A DNA stretch of 52,245 nucleotides, from the NCBI GenBank assembly GCA_002102555.1, contig MCFL01000176.1, positions 1 to 52,245 on the forward strand, read 5' to 3'. A program made the position numbers and the translations under genes. This DNA comes from Catenaria anguillulae PL171. Taxonomy: Eukaryota; Blastocladiomycota; Blastocladiomycetes; Blastocladiales; Catenariaceae. Under the pieces are notes generated by a model. That model did no database searches. It was not told where the DNA came from and was given only the letters and a program-made list of their open reading frames with translations. Every line of letters begins with the position of its first letter. The stretch's first letter is position 1. Below, one piece after another: positions 41,311-52,245 of the stretch.

Positions 41311-43901
41311 TCACTGCTTGGCCAATGATGCCGTCGCAGCCGACCCAACCTTGCCTGCAGCCGCAGCTGCAGCCGCCTTTGCTGCCCTTGCGCTCATCTC
41401 CTTGTCCACAAAATGCTGCACCTGGTCGCACACCTCGTGCGCCACCTTGCACAACTCGATGACGTGCGCCTTGGATTGGGCAAAGACCTCGCGGTCGGCC
41501 TTGTCCTCCATCTCCTTCGCATACTGGACGTGTTTCAGTTTGATGTAAACACTTGTTGGATGCGGAATGGGTCTACCCGTGACCGGATCCAACACGGTGC
41601 CCGACGCGGCATCCCACCGATCGCGCCGGTAATAGTACGTGAGATGATTGACGGAAATGTCGACGGGTCCCTTGCGAAACTTGACGCGACGACGATGCCG
41701 AATGGTCAGCTCAGAGAGCTTGCCTGCAAACTCGACGGGCATTTCCTCGAGTGCGTGTGCGCGGCGATTGGCGAGCGACTGGCCCACGGGCGTAGGATGC
41801 TTGAGCTCAGCCAAGTTGCCGTTGATGTACCGCTCGAGGGCGTCCAGCATGGCAAAAGCGTCGGCCGACGCATACACGTCCTTGGGCTGCACGAGGTGTT
41901 GCATGGCTTGCATGATGCGATAGGCAACGGGGACCGACCGCACGGGACGTGACAGGTCCACCATGGTGTACTTGGAAATGTCGGCCGAGCGAATGTGCAA
42001 GCCCTTGCGCGACAGCACGTACTTGTCGAGCGTGCGGTCAAACACAAATGTGGCGCGGAACGTGTACACGGGATTGTATCCCATGGGGATCGGGTTGGTC
42101 GGGTCGTGCTTCATCACATAGTACACAGTTACTTTTTCCGTGTCGCGGTTCGTTGTCGTGCACCCAAGCGACGGCATCATCTGCACCACGGCGCGCAGCG
42201 TGCCCGGATGCAAGGTGGTAAACATGGACGCCTTGAGCTCGCCGCGGTCCAGAGCGCCGGGCAAGTGTGCGGATTCAAAGGGCGAGCCCGTTGGGTTTTT
42301 GCCCGTGGGCAGCGACAGCGACAGTGGACCCATGATGTTGTGCTGTGTGTACACGTGCATGCCAATGACGGCTTTGAGGGCGAATTTCGGGCGCATGTTC
42401 CAGTAGAATTGGCGAACGTTCATGAGTTTGGTTGCGAGGCATGTGGCCGTCTTATCCCAGTGAGAGGAAACAGGGTCCGTGGAGATGGTCATGCACTGGT
42501 TGTGCACGAGACGGGTGGAGGCAGCTATGCATTGGAAAAATGTGCAGAGTTAGTGACAGATTGTAAGCCGAGTCACAAAGAGCTGAACAAAAAGAGACGG
42601 GGGAGGTACCAGGGTCCGCATCTTCCTTGGCATCATCAAACAAATTCAAGGCATCCGCCAGTTCATCCAACGACAACTCGTCCAACCTGCCCACCGACCC
42701 TTGCTGCTTCAACATGTCCAAATGCTTTTGGTCGCAAGGAATGGGCGTGTACAACGGCGGCATGGAATCCAAATTTGCGGCCAAACTCGACAGACTCTCG
42801 CTGACCCTGAGCCACACGAGCTGCTGTGACTTGTCAGCCACACAAAGCACATGCCTCAGATCGGACGGAAACCGCACAAACACGGCCGACAAGATGGACA
42901 CAATGATGGCCCTGGCGCGCTTCAACGACTCGCTCACCACATCCTCGTCACGATTGAGCCGCGGGTACACGTGAAACAGGTTGAAGAGCTGGTCCGGGTC
43001 GTCGGGCATGGCCACGATGGAAATGACGACTCCGGGGCACATGTCGTTGAGTTTTGTGATGTACTCGCCCTTTGGGCCGATAAACCGCGACACGAGATAC
43101 GACGGGAACGGGTCAGACGCCCACAAGATGGGCCGGTCCGTCAGCCAAGCGTCCTGGTGGCCGAGGATTTCGTTGCCGCCATACTTTTCCTGGTCGTACG
43201 AGCCCGAAGGGCGGTACCGCTGGCCGCGCGAGACCTCTTTGCCATGACCGGCGACCGATGTCGATGGGTAGCTATTTGTGCGCATAGTGGGCCCGCCGTA
43301 CTTGCCGTGATTGACAAACCCGTTCCCGTTGGCAGCGTGTGTGCCCGCGTTTGAAAACGAGTGGGCACGCCCAAGTGGAGGGCGATCAATCGAGTCGTCG
43401 TGGCCAAAGCGGTCGCGGGTGTACCGGTCGCTGAGCGAGGGCGGGACCATGGCTGCGCCAGGCGGCGGGCCGCCGAACCGGGCGTCTTGCGGCGAGAAGC
43501 CGTTGGTGTGGTTGTTCATTTTTGGCGAAGTGACGGTGCCGCGGTACGAGGAGGTTGGTGTCGATGACGATAAGGAGGAGAACGAGGAGGCGGTGCCGTT
43601 CATTTCCGTTGGAGAAAGGAGTGGCGGCATTGGAAGGTCGTTCCGCGGGTGCCGGTCGGGTTCAAAGGTCGAGACTGGAGTCAAGGGCAACTGGCGGCCG
43701 ATGCATCAGTTTCGCAACAAGGGGTGAGGTCCTTCCGGAGGCGGGTGGACGGGCGGTTGGGGTACTGGTGGTCAAGCAGTGGCGGTATGGCGTAGTTGGG
43801 CTGTCAGGCAGGGCATTGCGTTGGGTGTAGCCTTGAGAATGGGGGCGGACCATTCCGTTTCCGTCGGGGACAAATTTAGTTAAGTGAACTGGAGCAAACA
43901 C
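41311..43901 (-). CDS. KH-like domain protein of unknown function
   Basis: Not identified as a named family. The central segment FPSYLVSRFIGPKGEYITKL is a KH-type GxxG RNA-binding motif (I-G-P-K-G), followed by a predicted alpha/beta continuation. The N-terminal 200 residues are Ser/Pro/Gly-rich and disordered. The last 400 residues are a well-structured region (DKTATCLATKLMNVRQFYWN, HIRSADISKYTMVDLSRP, VDISVNHLTYYYRRDRW) ending in a helical, Ala-rich tail. Intron 42525-42609 is well supported (GTACCT..TAG, joins in frame). The 5' end is less certain. The main frame is preceded by an in-frame stop and begins with TTG at 43690, so either ATG 43630 is used or an upstream exon (43901-43766) is spliced via 43675-43765 (GTACCC..CAG, phase-correct). 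With that exon the protein has 804 residues. An RNA-related role is inferred. Confidence 0.6.
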
Positions 43902-45030
43902 AAGTCTTCGTCACGTGCAAATCGAAATGCACTTGCCCAGCAGCATATCTGCTGCAGTTGGGCCAATTGGCGCCTTGGCGGGAACACAGGTTGCGCATCG
44001 AAGTTGTACATAATCCAATGATCTTGCAATGTTCTATCAGTTGCTTGAGCTGGTACCGCGCAACACAGGATTCCCACTGCAGTTGCCCGCCGCATCTCGC
44101 ATGTTGGCAGAGCTGGAGGGGAAGAAGGCATTGGAGCTAACGAACGCGTTCGCGCAAAAGCGTCAATCTTGAATTGAATGGGCACCTAGACCAGGTGGCA
44201 GGCGTGGGAAAGTGCAACGCAATGAATGAATCATGATGAAATGAAATAATGGGAGCTGTAGGTATTTTCCACTAAATTACTGTACTGATATTCCGTACAC
44301 GTACATGGGTGGCTCGCTGCCAAACGTTTTTCTCGTCCTTGACTTGAGTAAAGGTGAGACCTGCTGTCCATGTTGCATGTACTTTCTATAATTCCCGGCC
44401 AAGGTTTGCACCAAACTTTTGATTCTTCGAAGCAACAGCAAGTCAGGGCACCATGTCTGTGTACAATTGTATTAATATTTCGCCTAGGCTGGCTGGCTAA
44501 AAGCAGAAACAACGCGAAACAGCGTCAAACGGTGGCGACGTTTGGCCGTCAACACGTGTTTGTGCCATGGGCTTTCACTCTCGTGGGCTCAATGGATTTA
44601 TGTGTGTTCAAAGATGACGAGCAAGCACGTTTGTGATGAAGAGCAACAATCTTTTTTCCATTCTCTGCTCTCCGAATCACAATCAAGTGCAACCGGCGCA
44701 ATCCACCCGTCCGCCTATGCCAATGCCAATGCCACCATACTCAATGCTATCCGTGCCTCGCTAGCCTTGCCTTCGTCGTCTGCACAACCTCCGCGACCAT
44801 CTCAACACCAGCGGCACACTTGCCATCATTCGTCTCTGACAACCCCACCGCACGTCGTTGGCATTCATCCGCCCGACATCCAGTTGCTTCTGCCCAACCG
44901 TCCCGGCCACCGACCGACCACCGACCGACCGGCTCGACACCTTCGTTTGTTTTGAAGGCGTGGCCACCAACGCACACCACAATCGCCATCCGCCATCAGT
45001 CAGCACACTGGCCAGGGCCAACTGTCAAAC
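43902..45030. other. Intergenic stretch between divergent genes
   Basis: 1.1 kb between the KH-like gene (minus) and the cyclin gene (plus), probably containing both promoters. From about 44690 it becomes CA/CC-rich, like the 5' leaders of other genes here. No gene supported. Confidence 0.4.
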
Positions 45031-46258
45031 ATGGAGCGAATCGTAGTACCGGAATCGTACTACACGTGCGACACGGCCTACTTGGTCCAAATGATTGGTA
45101 TGCTCTCAATGTCATCTCATTCCCGTGCAGCTCCCACTCTTCTGGAGTGCCCAGTCCCCGGCATCGCTTCTCATCTGGAAGTGTTCGGTTACTGACCTGA
45201 CCATACACCCTTGTCTCTTTGTTTCTTCTTGCATCATAATGCTTATCATGCCTCATGCTCACACGAATCGATCTACCGATGTATCAGCCGACATGCTTTG
45301 CACCCTCATGACCCACAACGACCAAATCCCTGTCACACACACCAACCTGACCCGCTTCCACTCGCGCGCTGCCCCCGGCATCTCCATCGCCGACTACCTC
45401 CGACGCATCATCAAGTACGCCTCTGTCGAGCGCGCATGCTTGCTGGCCATCCTGCTCTACATTGACCGCGTGTGCGAGCGGCACCGCTCATTCACCATCT
45501 CGTCTCTCACCGTCCACCGCTTCATCATTGCCGCCGTCACGGTGTCGGCCAAGGCCATTTGCGACTCGTACTGCACAAATGCCCACTATGCCAAGGTTGG
45601 CGGGATCTCCACTCAGGAACTCAATACCCTTGAACTCGAGTTTTTGTTTCTCATCAACTGGCAGGTGGCCAGCCCGGCATCCGTGCTGCAGCAGTACTAT
45701 GTCAATTTGGTCAGGCAGTATCCCGCATACTCGCGGTCGCTGACACCCGCACCCATTCCTCCGGGCACTGTCCCGGATACCGCCCCACGGCGCGCCATGA
45801 TGTTGCAGCAGACGGTCGTCAATCCAGTCTCCACGGCCACTGTACCGACATTGCCGCTGGTGCCCACGGACAATACCACATCAACGTCATCTGTCGGCCA
45901 GTCTGCTTCGTCAACCAGCTCGAATCTTGGCACCCTTGTCACAACGGACGAGTTTTCGTCCACTGGATCCGGATCCGCAGCGCCAGCAGCAACACCTCCC
46001 GGCGCATCTGACCACCAGCACCACCCTCCACCACTCGCTGCATCCTCGTCGTCCTCCACTTGTTCTGTACCATTACCCAACCTGTCTTCCTCTGGATCGG
46101 CGCGATCCACTGCCGCACCAAACACCGCCACGACCACCTTGTCCACTTCATCGGCGAGAGATGCGCCGCCACTACCGCAGGCTCCTCCATCTTCATCCTC
46201 CTCACCGCATCCTGTTTCTTCACCACATACGCCTGTTCAGCAACCCACATTTGCGTGA
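45031..46258 (+). CDS. Pho80/PCL-type cyclin
   Basis: Cyclin of the Pho80/Pcl6/Pcl7 group, which binds a Pho85-type kinase and controls phosphate, glycogen or nutrient responses. Exon 45031-45097 (MERIVVPESYYTCDTAYLVQ) joins exon 45288-46258 in frame across a 190-base intron (GTATGC..CAG), giving 345 residues. The cyclin box is nearly textbook: ISIADYLRRIIKYASVE, LLAILLYIDRVCERH, FTISSLTVHRFIIAAVTVSA, KAICDSYCTNAHYAKVGG, ELNTLELEFLFLINWQ. The remaining 160 residues are Ser/Thr/Pro-rich and probably disordered and phosphorylated. The ATG at 45031 is chosen because its short exon extends the helix before the cyclin box. The frame upstream of 45288 (from 45095) is intron. Confidence 0.88.
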
Positions 46259-47148
46259 ATTTTTTTTGTTTGCTTCTCGTTTCTCCACATACTTACCCCC
46301 CTTTTTCTCACATGTTTGTCTGCATTTCGTTTGTGTCTCTCTTTATTTTTGCCCGGTTTCATATATCAACACGGCTTGTGGGATAGATATTTACGGATGC
46401 CATTTGCTTGCATTGTCTGCCGAGTCATCCAGAGCGCAGCCGTTTGCGGAATTGCGCAGTAGCTCAAGTTTATCAATCCCGGATGCTAGGAGGACGTCAA
46501 TTATATAGGAAACTACATTGAACGCGCTGAGTTTGGAGCCCAATTATGTCTCTAAAGCCAAACAAACTGGTTGGCCAGCGGAACTCTCGCGAGAGTGGAG
46601 AAAAGTTCCCTTGGCCACAAACGTGTCAATGTGCTGCAAAAAATCTCACTCCGCCTCCAACTCAGCCCATGGCCAAATATATCATTGGCCCTCAATCATG
46701 CGCACTAGCTTGCAGTTCATCGCATTACAACTACTGACTTGTCACCAACTGTCTCTCCGTCCATCCTTCAAAGTCGCAAGTCGTCCTTTTGTCCACGATT
46801 TGACGCCAGAGACGCCCAAATAAGAAATGATCGTTTGCACAAGAAATGATCGAATGTGTATAACACGATTCAAGACGCAGCGATACGAAAGAGGGATCCC
46901 ACGCTCGTCACAACAGCCTCCCTGATTCGGCCTGCTGCCGCAGAAAGTCAAACTCAAGACCTTTCTGCCTGCTTTTCGGTTCGCGCAAATGCTCGCCCCC
47001 CTTTCCCAACGTGGCCAACTGCAACGATCCCATTTATTTCTCGGCGTCCCCGACTCTCCAAGATGGTTAGGGCGACCTACTCTCTTCGACATCGTGAACA
47101 TCTTCACATCTGGATTTCCCTCGTTCAACGTGACAATTACACGACGTC
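46259..47148. other. Intergenic stretch, no gene seen
   Basis: T-rich 3' flank of the cyclin gene followed by about 600 bases without supported coding potential. AAGAAATGATCG occurs twice near 46823-46853. The right end is the upstream flank of the membrane-protein gene. Confidence 0.4.
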
Positions 47149-48112
47149 ATGCCTCGCACGTTCCAAGACGTCAACGATATCGTTCATGCGTGGCTCCTGG
47201 GCGCATTTTGCGCCTACACAGTTTGGGTTTACGCCAATCGTTCCCTGTACGGCTCGGCACAACTCAGCCGGATGACCATGATCGTGAGCTCAGCCATGGT
47301 GGTTCGACTCTTGACGACAATTCGATTGGAAACCACGGATGCGTCCTTGTGCCATGTGTGGATCCTGGTCAGGGTCATTTTCTCCAACTTTTCCGTGATG
47401 GGCCTGAACATTTACTTTGTTGCGGAGCTGTTCCTGAACGTCGTATTGGCAGTCAAGTCAAAGCCATCAGCTGAGCGTCGCAAGTGGCGTTATTCCATTC
47501 ACGGGTTTACTCAAGCTTTCAACCTCGCGAACGGGATTCAGTACGTTCGCACAGTGCACAGTGGAGATCATGGTGGTATGGACTCATGGGAATCATCAAA
47601 CCTTTCATAGGCATGCAACCAACCTAATTCCCGTCATCACTCCTGCCAAGTTCTGTGCCTTGACTGGTCGCCGCGACAGCCAGCCGCTGGCGTGGATGAT
47701 CATGACCAGCTTTTTCATTTGCCTTGGGATGACGATTGCGCTGGCCTTGAGCAAATCCATGTTTTCAGCGACTGTGCCCGAGTTTGCACGCCTGTTTCGC
47801 ATCCTGACCGTGTCGTCGGGTCTGCTGTGTGTGTGGGTCACGTATGCGCAAATGGACCTCATTTTCTTGACATGGGACGACTGGAAATCGTTCAACACAA
47901 CAATCATGCTCGTGTGGATGTCTGTGAACTCGATCATTGCCAATAACTACCTCATTGGGTTACGGTCAAGGTCTTCTTCTGCCGCCAACCAGTCGAGTGG
48001 AGGATCAGGCGGCCAAGGAACTTCGTCAGGGTCCCAGACCAAGAAGGACTCGAGCCGGCCGGGCGTCAACGCAAAACACACAGCCAATAACACAGGATCA
48101 TCCTTTGCCTGA
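47149..48112 (+). CDS. Multi-pass membrane protein of unknown function
   Basis: Not recognised. Exons 47149-47540 and 47611-48112 join in frame to 297 residues (intron 47541-47610, GTACGT..TAG). Six or seven hydrophobic segments: VHAWLLGAFCAYTVWVY, MTMIVSSAMVVRLLTT, a long stretch from LCHVWILVRVIF to ELFLNVVLAV, LAWMIMTSFFICLGMTIALA, LTVSSGLLCVWVTYAQMDLI and TIMLVWMSVNSIIANNYLIG. The C-terminal 50 residues are Gly/Ser/Lys-rich and likely cytosolic. The seven-helix-like spacing could suit a receptor or a small transporter, but no motif supports either. No signal peptide beyond the first helix. Confidence 0.7.
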
Positions 48113-48835
48113 GTGAAAACCTGGGGACCAAGTCAACGATTCCTGGCCGAGTTTACACCTGGAGGTGTTTGTGCCGTCACGGAATCGGTTTCGACTTGCC
48201 GACGCCTGTTTCTTTCAGTTCATTTCGCCTGCGTCTCATGCCTTTGCTCTAGTAAATATCATACTTAATGGTGCTTACAAGGTAAAAAAAATCAGTGATC
48301 CACATTGCGGCAGTGCAGTGTGAGCCAGTCCGCCCTCGATCAAGACCCGATCATGAGCAGCCATGCTGGCCTTGCTCCGGCGGAATGGACATTTGTGTGA
48401 CCAGCCTGAAAGTGTGGCATAAGGTCCTGCAATTCGCTGGATTTTCATTTACGTTGTTGGGAACACCAGTGCTCTCAAGGAACTGTATCCGCGCCATCCA
48501 CCACGACCCCGTGGGCTGCGGTGTCAGCTTCCTATGGCGCCGTTTCTCGCCTACCATATGTCGCTCTCTGTTTATTCGCACAAGTGCGGACTATCATCGC
48601 TGTTCCTGTCTCCATCACGGGATCAGTTGTGGTGGTTGGTAACAGCCTGACGCGAACGACACAGTGGTATGACGCCAACCGGGATGATGGAAAGATTATC
48701 AGCACACATGTACGTTCCATCCAAGTAGCTCGCGGAATGCAAGCACAAGGTAGAAACTGACCGATAACTCCACGCAATCTCTAATTTATTGCTGATAAGG
48801 CGATACTTGTCCGCCGAGGGCCCGATTCAATAACA
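48113..48835. other. Intergenic stretch, no gene seen
   Basis: About 720 bases. Short open frames on both strands (for example 48295-48642 plus) have no domain or conserved pattern. Confidence 0.4.
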
Positions 48836-50533
48836 ATGCTGACGTCTGCACCCTCCGCGACGCGATCTGTGTCCACCCGCCCATCACCTTCACCAACATG
48901 CGACCAACTGCTTTTACCAACCCAACGACTCGCCAACCCGAAACCAACACAAACCACCTCCCGTGCCACCTCGACTTCTACCTCCGGTTCCGCATCTCTC
49001 GTAACGTGTCACGTGTGCGGTGACCAAGCCCGCAAATCGTCGTTTGCATTGCACCAGCGAAAGTGCGTTTGTTTGTGGTTGTTGTCCCCTACATCTCTCT
49101 TTCTCCACACACTCGACATGATCCACTAACACAGTCCAATCTTGCGTAGATGCATCCGGGATCACATTGGCCGCCTATCACTCGACCGCACCGCACACTC
49201 GTTGCTGCACTCGTCGTCGCCAACCCACCAATGCACGTCTTGCCTTCAATTTGTGGCCGCGCATCTCTTTTCCCACCACCTACGCACGTGCCAGGGAAAG
49301 CCAGCAATCCGACCATACACGACGCCGGCGCCCGCTCAAGCACCCGTGGCCGCTCCATCAAGTGCAAGGCAATTCACCAATGGCGTCCGGTCGCCATTGC
49401 CGCCAATTGAACTCTTGCCGACGTCGTCGCCAGTCAGGGCACCAGGCATGGGCAGGACCGTGTCGGACTCGGTCGTCGACTACGCGCCTTCCCCACCCAA
49501 ACCTGGCGGCGCAGGAATCACGGGAAGCGGTTGTGCGCCCCACAAGCCGGCTGGGCGCCGTGCTGCCGCTCACGTTGCCATCGTTTGCTTCGGATCCAGC
49601 CATTCACGTCGCACCTGCCTCCCCATTGCCACCTGCTCCTCAACCCATCACGGACGACCAACCAGATGAATCTTCGGCCGATACCGACATGTTGGATCGC
49701 GTGCCATGCCCGCTGTGTGGCCGAAAGTTTGTGCCTGAAAGTTTGCCGCGTCACGAGCAAGCGTGTGCAAAGATCAATGCCAAGCGCCGGCCCGTGTTTA
49801 ATGCTCAGGCAAAGCGTGTCAAGGGCACCGAGTTGGAGAAGTTTGTACAAATTGGGACGCCGGGAGGCGAGGATTCGGGCAGTAATGGCAAGAAACCCAA
49901 GGTACCACATGTTGTTGTTGAACGCGTTTTCACTTCACATGGCGTGTGTGGCGCTGACAAATGTGTTTTCCCACACAGAAACAAGCACACCAACCCATTG
50001 CCACACACGACGACACACCCGTGGCGCAAGCACCCTCAGCCTCAGCGGCCCCGATGGCCCCGCCTGCCTGGAAAGCCAAATCCCGACGCCATGCGGTCCG
50101 TCATGAAAGCCGCGCGCCTGGGCCACACGGCGCCGCACAAGACAACCCAGATATGTGCCATGCCAACGTGCGGGCGCAAGTTTAACGAGGAAGCCGCCAA
50201 GCGCCATTTGCAAACGTGCGCCGAGCGCAAGCAACGGAAGAGTTTGCCGCAGGGGGCAAACGTGCGGCTGGCGGCGGAACGGGGGCAGGCGGGGCGGGTG
50301 GTGCGGGTGAGGATATGTTGATGCGCAGGATCAAGTATCAGCCGCCGCTGCCTGGCGCGAAAAAGAAGAAGCAGGAGGCGGCGGGGGCAATGTACAGTGC
50401 AGCAGCAGCAGCATCCGGCGGGGGCGGCCCAGCCGCAAGCCAGGGGTCGACCGTGTTGTCCTGGATGTGGAGCTGGGTATTTGACGCAGGAGGCAAAGTT
50501 TTGTTTCGAGTGTGGGACACGCCGCCGCGATGA
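48836..50533 (+). CDS. ZC2HC1-like multi-zinc-finger protein, frame disrupted
   Basis: Protein with four C2HC-type zinc fingers: CHVCGDQARKSSFALHQRKC (exon 1 to 2), CTSCLQFVAAHLFSHHLRTC, CPLCGRKFVPESLPRHEQAC and CAMPTCGRKFNEEAAKRHLQ followed by TC. The third finger is followed by KRRPVFNAQAKRVKGTELE, the ZC2HC1A/B signature. Exons 48836-49062, 49150-49901 and 49979-50533 are bounded by introns GTGCGT..TAG and GTACCA..CAG. Within exon 2 the coding frame changes near 49.5 kb, and within exon 3 near 50.08 kb and 50.24 kb. The first might be a 43- or 55-base intron with a poor donor, but the exon-3 changes are too close for introns. Net length closes on whole codons when these are allowed. The product would be about 510 residues. 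The gene is therefore either miscalled in the sequence or damaged. Function of the family is not well defined. Confidence 0.65.
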
Positions 50534-50944
50534 CATGAGCCAGTGAAAATGCGACTAGGAAGGTATGAATAAGAACCGTGAGATAGTTTTGCTCGGGCCC
50601 TCGTACCCCTGGTTTTGCCCTGCTGCTTTCCCACGAGTTGGCTCTTGATGATGATGTATTTTCGTTTAGACTTGCTCGTGTAAGTGTTGGATAAAAACGA
50701 GAAGGTGATGCAAAGGAGGCAGGCACTGGACTCAAGCATAAAGAAATGGACACGAACAAAGTGAAAAAGAGGAATAACGTAAGTAACGCCAGAGGACAAG
50801 GTTCAGCGCAGGGGTGGGTGAATCAAGGGCAATCATGGAGAGAAAACAAACGACACACACTCAAACGAGAGGGGAAATGGAGAAAGAATGAAAGAAAAAT
50901 CGTCGAAAATATACACTCAGATCATTTGAACAGCCAAACGCAAT
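50534..50944. other. Convergent intergenic region, no gene seen
   Basis: 3' flanks of the zinc-finger gene (plus) and the Ser/Pro-rich gene (minus). A/T-rich in its right half. Confidence 0.4.
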
Positions 50945-52158
50945 TTACTCTTTGGGCGAAGCCGCCGTCCTGGGTGGCAACCTCGTCTGCGGAATGGACG
51001 ACACCTTGGACATGGCCGAGCTGGGCGGAAATGGAACCGCTACCATTGGCCGTCCGGGAACAGGCAAGCTCATTGCGCGCTGCGGATGCAAGTGGCCATC
51101 GGCGGCCTCGGTCGACGACGATGCGGCTGAAGATGACGAATGGTCTTGTACGACAATCATAGGCACGCCGCCTTGGTCTTCGCTCGCCAGGGCCAGACCG
51201 TTATCGCCTGCATCGGACGAGTTGCTTGGAGATGTTGAAAGCAGCGACAGGGACATGGTGCGCTGCTTGGCGTGCTGAGCGTCCGAAATGCCCGGTACAA
51301 TGACCGTGACTGCCCCAGGCGGCAAGCTGGACATGGCCGTGGGCGAGTTGGACAGTGGGACGGGCCAGTTGGGTTCTGCGAGTTCCGACGTGGGTGACTG
51401 TGTGACTTGCGGTGCTCCATCCGAGGCGTTGAGTGTGGGCGACAATGTCGGTGCGTTGGCCTCCGAGTCAGAGGTACTGCCCGACCGGCCGAGCCACAGC
51501 TGGTGCATGCCGAGCGTGGCCGAGTGCACGGCGGGCGACCCGAGTGAAAAGTCAATGGGCGAGTCTGGCGCGGGAGACCCAGTGTACATGGCACGGGCAG
51601 TCATGAGTGTGGTGGGGGAGGCTGTGGTGACGGTTGGCCGGCCAAGCGTGGACGAGCGCAATTTGAGGATAGGCAGTGCATGTTGTGGTTGGTCATTCGA
51701 AGACAAGGACGCGTCGTTGTTGGTTGCGGAGGGCAAACTGCCGCCAGTGGACTTGAAGGCAGAGAGGGCAGCGAGCTTTGCCGAGACGGCGGCAACGAGG
51801 GGTGTTGGGGAGCTGGAGGGGGAGCGTGAGTGCGCGTGCGAGGGAGGAGGCAGCACAAAGGCGTCGGCATGCAAGTCCTGCGCGAGCGGGTCGGGGTTCG
51901 GGTGGTCCTCCTCGACTGCTCCCAGCCGAGGGGCGGCGACCCGGGCGGGAGATGAGGTGCATCTTTGGGCACTTTGGCAGCTTGAGGTAGTCCATCTCTT
52001 TTGGCTCGTGGGCCGACGCCCCAGTCAGGTCGTCGGTCGACACGACAATGGAGGGCGTCGTGGCCCCCGAGCCCGACTTGAGCGGAGGGATGCTCATCGC
52101 CGGCAATGGCAATGGTGGTAAGCTCGTCAGGCGTGGGCTGCGTTGCTGTTGATGACAT
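50945..52158 (-). CDS. Ser/Pro-rich protein of unknown function, frame disrupted
   Basis: Not recognised. Starts at ATG 52158 (MSSTATQPTPDELTTIAIAG), moves to a second frame near 52.10 kb (MSIPPLKSGSGATTPSIVVS, then EPKEMDYLKLPKCPKMHLIS) and to a third near 51.94 kb, in a GGG run, which continues to the stop at 50945. Two +1 shifts close the total at 404 codons. No splice sites fit either change. The protein is Ser/Thr/Pro/Ala-rich and mostly disordered. The only structured-looking part is the Lys/Pro/Cys-containing KLPKCPKMHLISRP stretch. Several SP/TP sites suggest phosphorylation. It could be a regulatory or scaffold protein; no homologue comes to mind. Confidence 0.5.
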
Positions 52159-52245
52159 TGTGATGGTAGTTACGGAGAGTAACGGTACGGTATTGTTGCG
52201 CAGAGTGTGAATTCACGCAGTCTTGGGCAAGATACATATGTACTG
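52159..52245. other. Upstream flank of the last gene
   Basis: The 87 bases before the minus-strand ATG at 52158; window ends here. Confidence 0.4.

Noticed and set aside
43630-43690. TTG at 43690 as a true start of the KH-like gene
   Set aside because: It directly follows an in-frame stop and TTG starts are not expected; an upstream exon or ATG 43630 is more likely.
7734-52110. Euplotes-type programmed +1 frameshifting
   Set aside because: The shift sites share no motif and none sits at an AAA-stop context; most single-exon genes here need no shift.

Overview
The window looks like nuclear DNA of a fungus. The genes are GC-rich, many carry one or two short GT..AG introns (about 60-190 bases, donors mostly GTACGT/GTATGT-like), and several products are fungal-type or broadly eukaryotic: an Ipi1/TEX10 ribosome-assembly protein, mitochondrial ribosomal protein mL60 (MRPL31), a Pho80-type cyclin, a Cdc25-type Ras exchange factor and a Lst4/FNIP-like protein. 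A zoosporic or otherwise early-diverging fungus would fit, but that is inference. I see no viral or retroelement fossil and no CRISPR.

Layout. 0-10.4 kb holds a compact series of housekeeping genes: an RNF126-like RING E3 ligase, a LysM-domain protein, an HD-domain phosphohydrolase, an EI24-type membrane protein (minus), EMC10, mL60 (minus) and one unresolved minus-strand locus. 10.4-13.2 kb is Ipi1/TEX10 (minus). 13.2-15.7 kb is gene-free and rich in structure: a 33-bp perfect inverted repeat enclosing a 157-bp inverted pair, each arm with a TATA box and followed by T-runs and tRNA-like B-box motifs, plus a 121-bp MITE-like element. 15.8-19.5 kb is an SH3-WW-WW-RasGEF protein. 19.5-21.4 kb holds direct repeats and a 23-bp minisatellite. 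AP-3 sigma follows.

22,378-35,849 is the standout. Two arms of about 5.7 kb lie in inverted orientation around a 2.0-kb spacer. By my reading the arms differ only by a 66-base microsatellite length change and three single-base indels. Each arm carries a complete FNIP/Lst4-like gene and a complete two-exon orphan gene. The spacer carries a third, diverged relative of the orphan gene that has no evident ATG. One end of the duplication lies only 18 bases upstream of the FNIP-like start codon, so the two FNIP-like genes have different upstream DNA. The structure is either a very recent or homogenised palindrome or an assembly artefact.

36-52 kb holds two tandem BTB paralogues on either side of a tRNA-Gln(TTG) gene, a KH-like protein (minus), a Pho80-type cyclin, a multi-pass membrane protein of unknown role, a ZC2HC1-like zinc-finger gene and a Ser/Pro-rich minus-strand gene. 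The last two, and EMC10, read in-phase only if single-base frame changes are allowed. This suggests consensus errors or recent damage.

No operon-like cooperation is evident. The nearest functional theme is nutrient and growth signalling (Cdc25/Ras, FNIP/TORC1, Pho80 cyclin, AP-3), which may be coincidental.
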